Position numbers and translations under genes: made by a program
Shown: positions 60,554-64,000 of the stretch, piece after piece
Layout: each line of letters begins with the position of its first letter
Numbering within the stretch: position 1 is the first letter of the stretch
Source: Clostridiales bacterium
Lineage (GTDB): Bacteria > Bacillota > Clostridia > Lachnospirales > Cellulosilyticaceae
Length of the DNA stretch: 64,000 nt
Assembly: GCA_019418225.1 (NCBI GenBank)
Contig: DYCF01000003.1
Coordinates: 62,001 to 126,000 of the forward strand
Direction of reading: 5' to 3'
Notes under the pieces: model-generated
Databases searched by the model: none
Told to the model about the DNA's origin: nothing
The model's input: only the letters and a program-made list of their open reading frames with translations

Positions 60554-61507
60554 TTATCTTGCGATTAATCCAACTAGACACATAATAGCTGTTACAATGC
60601 TAAATACTGCAACAACTTTTGTCTCTGGCCAACCACCTAGTTCAAAATGATGATGAATAGGTGCCATTCTAAATAATCTTTTCTTTGTTTTCTTGAAATA
60701 AACTACTTGTAAAATAACAGATACATTCTCAATCACATAAATAAGACCAACAATTAAAATGAATAGTGGCATTTTCATCACAAATGCTGTTGCAATAACA
60801 AAGCCACCAAGTGCCAGTGAACCTGTATCTCCCATAAAAACTTTTGCTGGATAAGTGTTAAAAAGTAAGAAGCCTAATAAACTTCCTACTGCTGCTCCTG
60901 CAATAGGAAAAGCCCCACTACCTATACCTAAGGCAATTGCTGCGAAATATGTTGCCACTAGTACAGTTACACTAGATGCAAGCCCATCTAGCCCATCTGT
61001 TAAGTTAACAGCATTAACTACAGCTAATACTGCAAACACTAAAAATGGCCAGTATAAAATTCCCATATTCCATACTTTTCCGCCTGTAAATGGAATAATA
61101 ATCTCTGTATTGAGCCCCAAATATGTCTTTAATAAATAGGCAAAAGCAACTGTTACAATGAGTTGACCTACAATCTTTTGCATTGGTGTCAGTCCTAATG
61201 AACGTTTCTTAACAACTTTAATATAATCATCTAGGAACCCAATAATTCCAAAGCCTACTGTTACAAGTAAAATAAGCTGAACTTCTCTGTTTCCCTTCAT
61301 AAAGAATAAACTTGTAATGATCATACTTGCTAAAATAATAACACCACCCATTGTTGGTGTTCCTGCTTTTTTTAAATGACTATTTGGTCCATCTGATCTT
61401 ACATTTTGTCCAAACTTTAATCTATGGAGCATTGGAATCACAAACGGACTAAGTAATATACTTAAAAAGAATGCAATTAAAACTGCATAAAGTGCTTTAT
61501 TTTCCAT
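60554..61507 (-). CDS. mraY: Phospho-MurNAc-pentapeptide transferase MraY
   Basis: It transfers phospho-MurNAc-pentapeptide to undecaprenyl phosphate, giving lipid I. The 317 residues contain about ten membrane segments. The catalytic Asp residues are visible in FLDDYIKV near residue 91 and NLTDGLDGLASS near 167, and the later HHHFE motif near 287 is conserved. It overlaps murF by 11 bp. Confidence 0.97.
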   Translation of the reverse strand: MENKALYAVLIAFFLSILLSPFVIPMLHRLKFGQNVRSDGPNSHLKKAGTPTMGGVIILASMIITSLFFMKGNREVQLILLVTVGFGIIGFLDDYIKVVKKRSLGLTPMQKIVGQLIVTVAFAYLLKTYLGLNTEIIIPFTGGKVWNMGILYWPFLVFAVLAVVNAVNLTDGLDGLASSVTVLVATYFAAIALGIGSGAFPIAGAAVGSLLGFLLFNTYPAKVFMGDTGSLALGGFVIATAFVMKMPLFILIVGLIYVIENVSVILQVVYFKKTKKRLFRMAPIHHHFELGGWPETKVVAVFSIVTAIMCLVGLIAR

Positions 61508-62885
61508 CTGATTTCACCTTTCCTAATCCTTCTAGCATTTCTTCGAAATGCATACCTCTAGAAGCTTTGAATAATATGGTGTCCTCAGCTTGTAAAAACT
61601 GATCCTTGTTTTGCATCCAAGCTTCTTTTGTTTCATAGTAGATAACTGTGATATTACCTACTTTTTTAGCACCTTCATAAATATGTCGTGCTAGTGGTCC
61701 TACTGCACATAAAAGATCAATGCCTAACTGAGCTGCCGCTTCTCCTACACTTTCATGAAGTACCTGTGCAAATTCCCCTTGTTCTAACATATCTCCTAAA
61801 ACAGCTACTTTTCTGCCTTTACTATCAAAGTCCTTTAAAACCTTTAAAGCTGCTTTCATAGACTCTGGACTTGCATTATAAGTATCGTCAATTAAAGTCA
61901 TGTTATTCATGCCTTTTGTAATATGCATTCGCATTTTTGTTGGTGCATAAGTCTGAAGACCACGTTTAATCTCTTCTTCTGTAAGACCACAATTTTCTGC
62001 CACTGCAATGCCTGCAAGTACATTGTAAATCATATGTTCACCAAGGGCCTTAATTTCAATTTCATAACTAGCAGAAGGTGTAGTAATATGTGCTCTTGTA
62101 TACTCTCCTTCGCTCACAATATGTTCTGCTTTATAAGGTTTATCCGCTGTAAAGCCATAGAAAACAACGTCTACCTTTTGAGGAGAGAGCTTACCTAATA
62201 AATCATTATCACCACAAACAATCAATTTACCATCTTCAGTCATACCATCTAATATTTCAAGTTTAGCCTTTAAAATGCCTTCACGACTTCCTAAATTTTC
62301 AATATGAGAAGTCCCAATGTTTGTAATAACACCCATTGTTGGAGATGCTGCATAGCTTAGATTATGAATTTCACCAAAATGATTCATTCCCATTTCTATA
62401 ACTGCAACTTCATGTTCAGCTCTTAATTTAAAAAGTGTCAATGGCACACCAATTTCATTGTTATAATTTCCTTCTGTTTTGTGTACCTTATAATGTCCAC
62501 TTAAAATAGCAGCTATAATTTCTTTTGTGCTTGTTTTTCCCACACTTCCAGTAATCCCAATCACAGGAATATTAAACTTTTTACGATAAAAATGTCCGAG
62601 GTCTAAAAGTGCTTTACCTGTATCCTGAACTAAAATTGTACAAAGACGAGGGTCTACCACTTCTTCATTCATTGTAAGTGTTGCAATACTTCCTTTATCA
62701 TAAACATCTTTAATAAAAACATGCCCATCAAAGTTTTCCCCCTTAAGAGGTACAAATAAACTAGCTTTTGTAATCGCTCTAGAGTCTGTTACAATATCAT
62801 TTATTTGTTTTTCCCCTTTTAGTGTGTCTGGATTTAAGCACTTTCCATTAACTGCTTGTAAAATATCTTCTAAACAGAGTTTCAT
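61497..62885 (-). CDS. murF: UDP-MurNAc-tripeptide:D-Ala-D-Ala ligase MurF
   Basis: It adds the D-Ala-D-Ala dipeptide to the UDP-MurNAc tripeptide. The 462 residues contain the ATP loop GSVGKTSTKE near residue 112 and NYNNEIGVPLTL near 141. The C-terminal domain has DTYNASPESMKAAL near 335. Its ATG shares one base with the murE stop, so translation is coupled. Confidence 0.96.
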   Translation of the reverse strand: MKLCLEDILQAVNGKCLNPDTLKGEKQINDIVTDSRAITKASLFVPLKGENFDGHVFIKDVYDKGSIATLTMNEEVVDPRLCTILVQDTGKALLDLGHFYRKKFNIPVIGITGSVGKTSTKEIIAAILSGHYKVHKTEGNYNNEIGVPLTLFKLRAEHEVAVIEMGMNHFGEIHNLSYAASPTMGVITNIGTSHIENLGSREGILKAKLEILDGMTEDGKLIVCGDNDLLGKLSPQKVDVVFYGFTADKPYKAEHIVSEGEYTRAHITTPSASYEIEIKALGEHMIYNVLAGIAVAENCGLTEEEIKRGLQTYAPTKMRMHITKGMNNMTLIDDTYNASPESMKAALKVLKDFDSKGRKVAVLGDMLEQGEFAQVLHESVGEAAAQLGIDLLCAVGPLARHIYEGAKKVGNITVIYYETKEAWMQNKDQFLQAEDTILFKASRGMHFEEMLEGLGKVKSDGK

Positions 62886-64000
62886 TAAACTTCCCCCTGT
62901 AAATAAGCCGCTACTATTTCTGAATCATCAAAGTGAATAATACGGTCTTTTAAGATTTGATAATTTTCATGCCCTTTACCTGCAATTAAAATGACATCAT
63001 CTTTTTGCGCCTTCTTTAATGCAGTTAAAATAGCTTCTTTACGATCTTCAATTTTTACGTAAGGTACGCCATGATCTTTAACACCAGCTTCTACTTCATC
63101 TAAAATTAGAAGTGGATTTTCAGTTCTTGGATTATCTGATGTAATAAGCACCTCATCTGAGTACTTCGCTGCAATACTTCCCATAATCGGACGTTTTGTC
63201 TTATCTCTGTCGCCACCGCAACCAAATACAGTAATAACTCTGCCTTTTACAAATTCTTTGATTGTTTCAAGTACATTTTCAAGTCCATCTGGTGTATGGG
63301 CATAATCAACAAGTACGCTGTAACCGTGTGTTGATTTAAAAGCTTGCACACGACCTGGTACACCTTTTACCGTTTTTAATGTTTTAATAATATGTGCCAT
63401 TGGAATATTTAAGTTTGCTGCTGCCGCAATAATAGCAAGTGTATTATATACTGTAAATTTACCTGGAATAGGTACTTCAACTTGGAATGTCCCTTGTGGG
63501 CATGTTAAAGTATATTCAACACCCGCTGCATGTATGTGGATATTTGTTGCATGATAGTCTGCTTCATGCTCAATACCATAAGTTAAGAGCTTACAAGTCG
63601 CACCTTCACAAATAAGATCTACATAATCCGCATCTTTGTTGATAATACCAACTTTACATTTTTTAAATAACTTTGCTTTTGCTTTTGCATAGTTTTCCAT
63701 TGTGTGATGAAAATCTAAGTGATCTTGTGTTAGATTAGTAAAAATACCAATTTCAAAATTTGAACCATCTACACGGTTTAATTCTAGTGCATGAGATGAA
63801 ACTTCCATTAAGGCACAGTCTACATCACTTTCCACCATTTTTTGGAATAATGCTTGTAAATCTACTGACTCAGGTGTTGTACGCTCTGCTTTAAGAATGC
63901 AATCCCCAATACGGTTTTCAATCGTTCCAATAATACCAATTTTTTTATTGTATGCTTCTAGTATTTGACCAAGTAGGAATGTAATACTTGTTTTTCCGTT
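62885..64000 (-). CDS. murE: UDP-MurNAc-L-Ala-D-Glu:diamino-acid ligase MurE (5' end beyond window)
   Basis: It adds the third, diamino residue to the peptidoglycan precursor. 371 residues are visible; the N-terminus lies past the right edge. The open frame runs to 64000 and enters at NGKTSITF, the tail of the ATP loop. Further marks are TTPESVDLQ, HALELNRVDG, LTQDHLDFHHTMENY and the C-terminal TSDNPRTENPLLILDEV. A DNPR-type specificity motif is usually read as meso-diaminopimelate use rather than lysine. Confidence 0.96.
   Translation of the reverse strand, partial: NGKTSITFLLGQILEAYNKKIGIIGTIENRIGDCILKAERTTPESVDLQALFQKMVESDVDCALMEVSSHALELNRVDGSNFEIGIFTNLTQDHLDFHHTMENYAKAKAKLFKKCKVGIINKDADYVDLICEGATCKLLTYGIEHEADYHATNIHIHAAGVEYTLTCPQGTFQVEVPIPGKFTVYNTLAIIAAAANLNIPMAHIIKTLKTVKGVPGRVQAFKSTHGYSVLVDYAHTPDGLENVLETIKEFVKGRVITVFGCGGDRDKTKRPIMGSIAAKYSDEVLITSDNPRTENPLLILDEVEAGVKDHGVPYVKIEDRKEAILTALKKAQKDDVILIAGKGHENYQILKDRIIHFDDSEIVAAYLQGEV

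Noticed and set aside
1..64000. CRISPR arrays, tRNA/rRNA genes, insertion sequences or prophage
   Set aside because: I saw no spaced direct repeats, no CCA-ending cloverleafs, no transposase or phage genes. The only recombinase is XerD in its usual place.

Overview
The window is AT-rich chromosomal DNA from an endospore-forming, low-GC Firmicute, most likely a clostridium of the Lachnospirales type. I cannot name a species from the sequence alone, although it resembles Cellulosilyticum-like genomes. The reasons are the sporulation genes (spoIVA, spoIIGA, sigE, sigG, ylbJ), codY, strong AAGGAGG-type ribosome sites, A+T-rich third codon positions, and gene orders shared with Bacillus subtilis and Clostridium. 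Almost everything is core genome. I see no rRNA, tRNA, CRISPR array, prophage, insertion sequence or foreign island. Most genes lie on the minus strand. Only tmcAL, ylbJ and comM are on the plus strand.

Layout: 1-4800 holds dacF (cut by the left edge), pdp and deoB (nucleoside salvage) and xerD. 4931-6493 is a fused acetyl-CoA carboxylase carboxyltransferase (accD-accA). 6658-15667 is the division-linked cluster, read right to left: a large HlyD-like membrane protein, yggS, sepF, ylmH, divIVA, aroB, lspA, rluD, then pyrR-uraA behind a PyrR-type attenuator. 15928-28137 runs from rbgA through three tandem type I signal peptidases, rnhB, a FliK-like/FlhB-like orphan pair, yraN, pgeF, a DUF512 radical-SAM protein, der, plsY and gpsA to spoIVA. 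28287-40340 is the translation, secretion and lipid block: yceD-rpmF-plsX-acpP-rnc-smc-ftsY, ylxM-ffh-rpsP-khpA-rimM-trmD, and rplS. 40404-42626 is pta-ackA. 42806-45366 (plus) is tmcAL and ylbJ. 45669-49824 is codY, topA and dprA. 49938-51452 (plus) is comM. 51493-64000 is nrdR, sigG, sigE, spoIIGA, ftsZ, ftsQ, murA, ftsW, murD, mraY, murF and murE (cut by the right edge).

The genes form coherent working sets. Peptidoglycan precursor synthesis (murE, murF, mraY, murD, murA) and the divisome (ftsW, ftsQ, ftsZ, sepF, divIVA) sit next to the sporulation sigma cascade that reuses them: SpoIIGA activates pro-SigE, SigE turns on spoIVA, and SigG acts later in the forespore. The SRP pathway (ffh, ftsY, ylxM) lies with signal peptidases and ribosome maturation factors. 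plsX, plsY, acpP, gpsA and accDA supply phospholipid synthesis.

The least expected item is a 114-bp structured repeat found twice, once in the 5' leader of the division cluster (15706-15819) and once between ylbJ and codY (45386-45499). Other points worth a look are the three divergent signal peptidases, the zinc-ribbon-less AccD-AccA fusion, the absence of murG from the mur/fts cluster, the elaborate pyr leader, and candidate sporulation promoters in front of spoIVA and spoIIGA.
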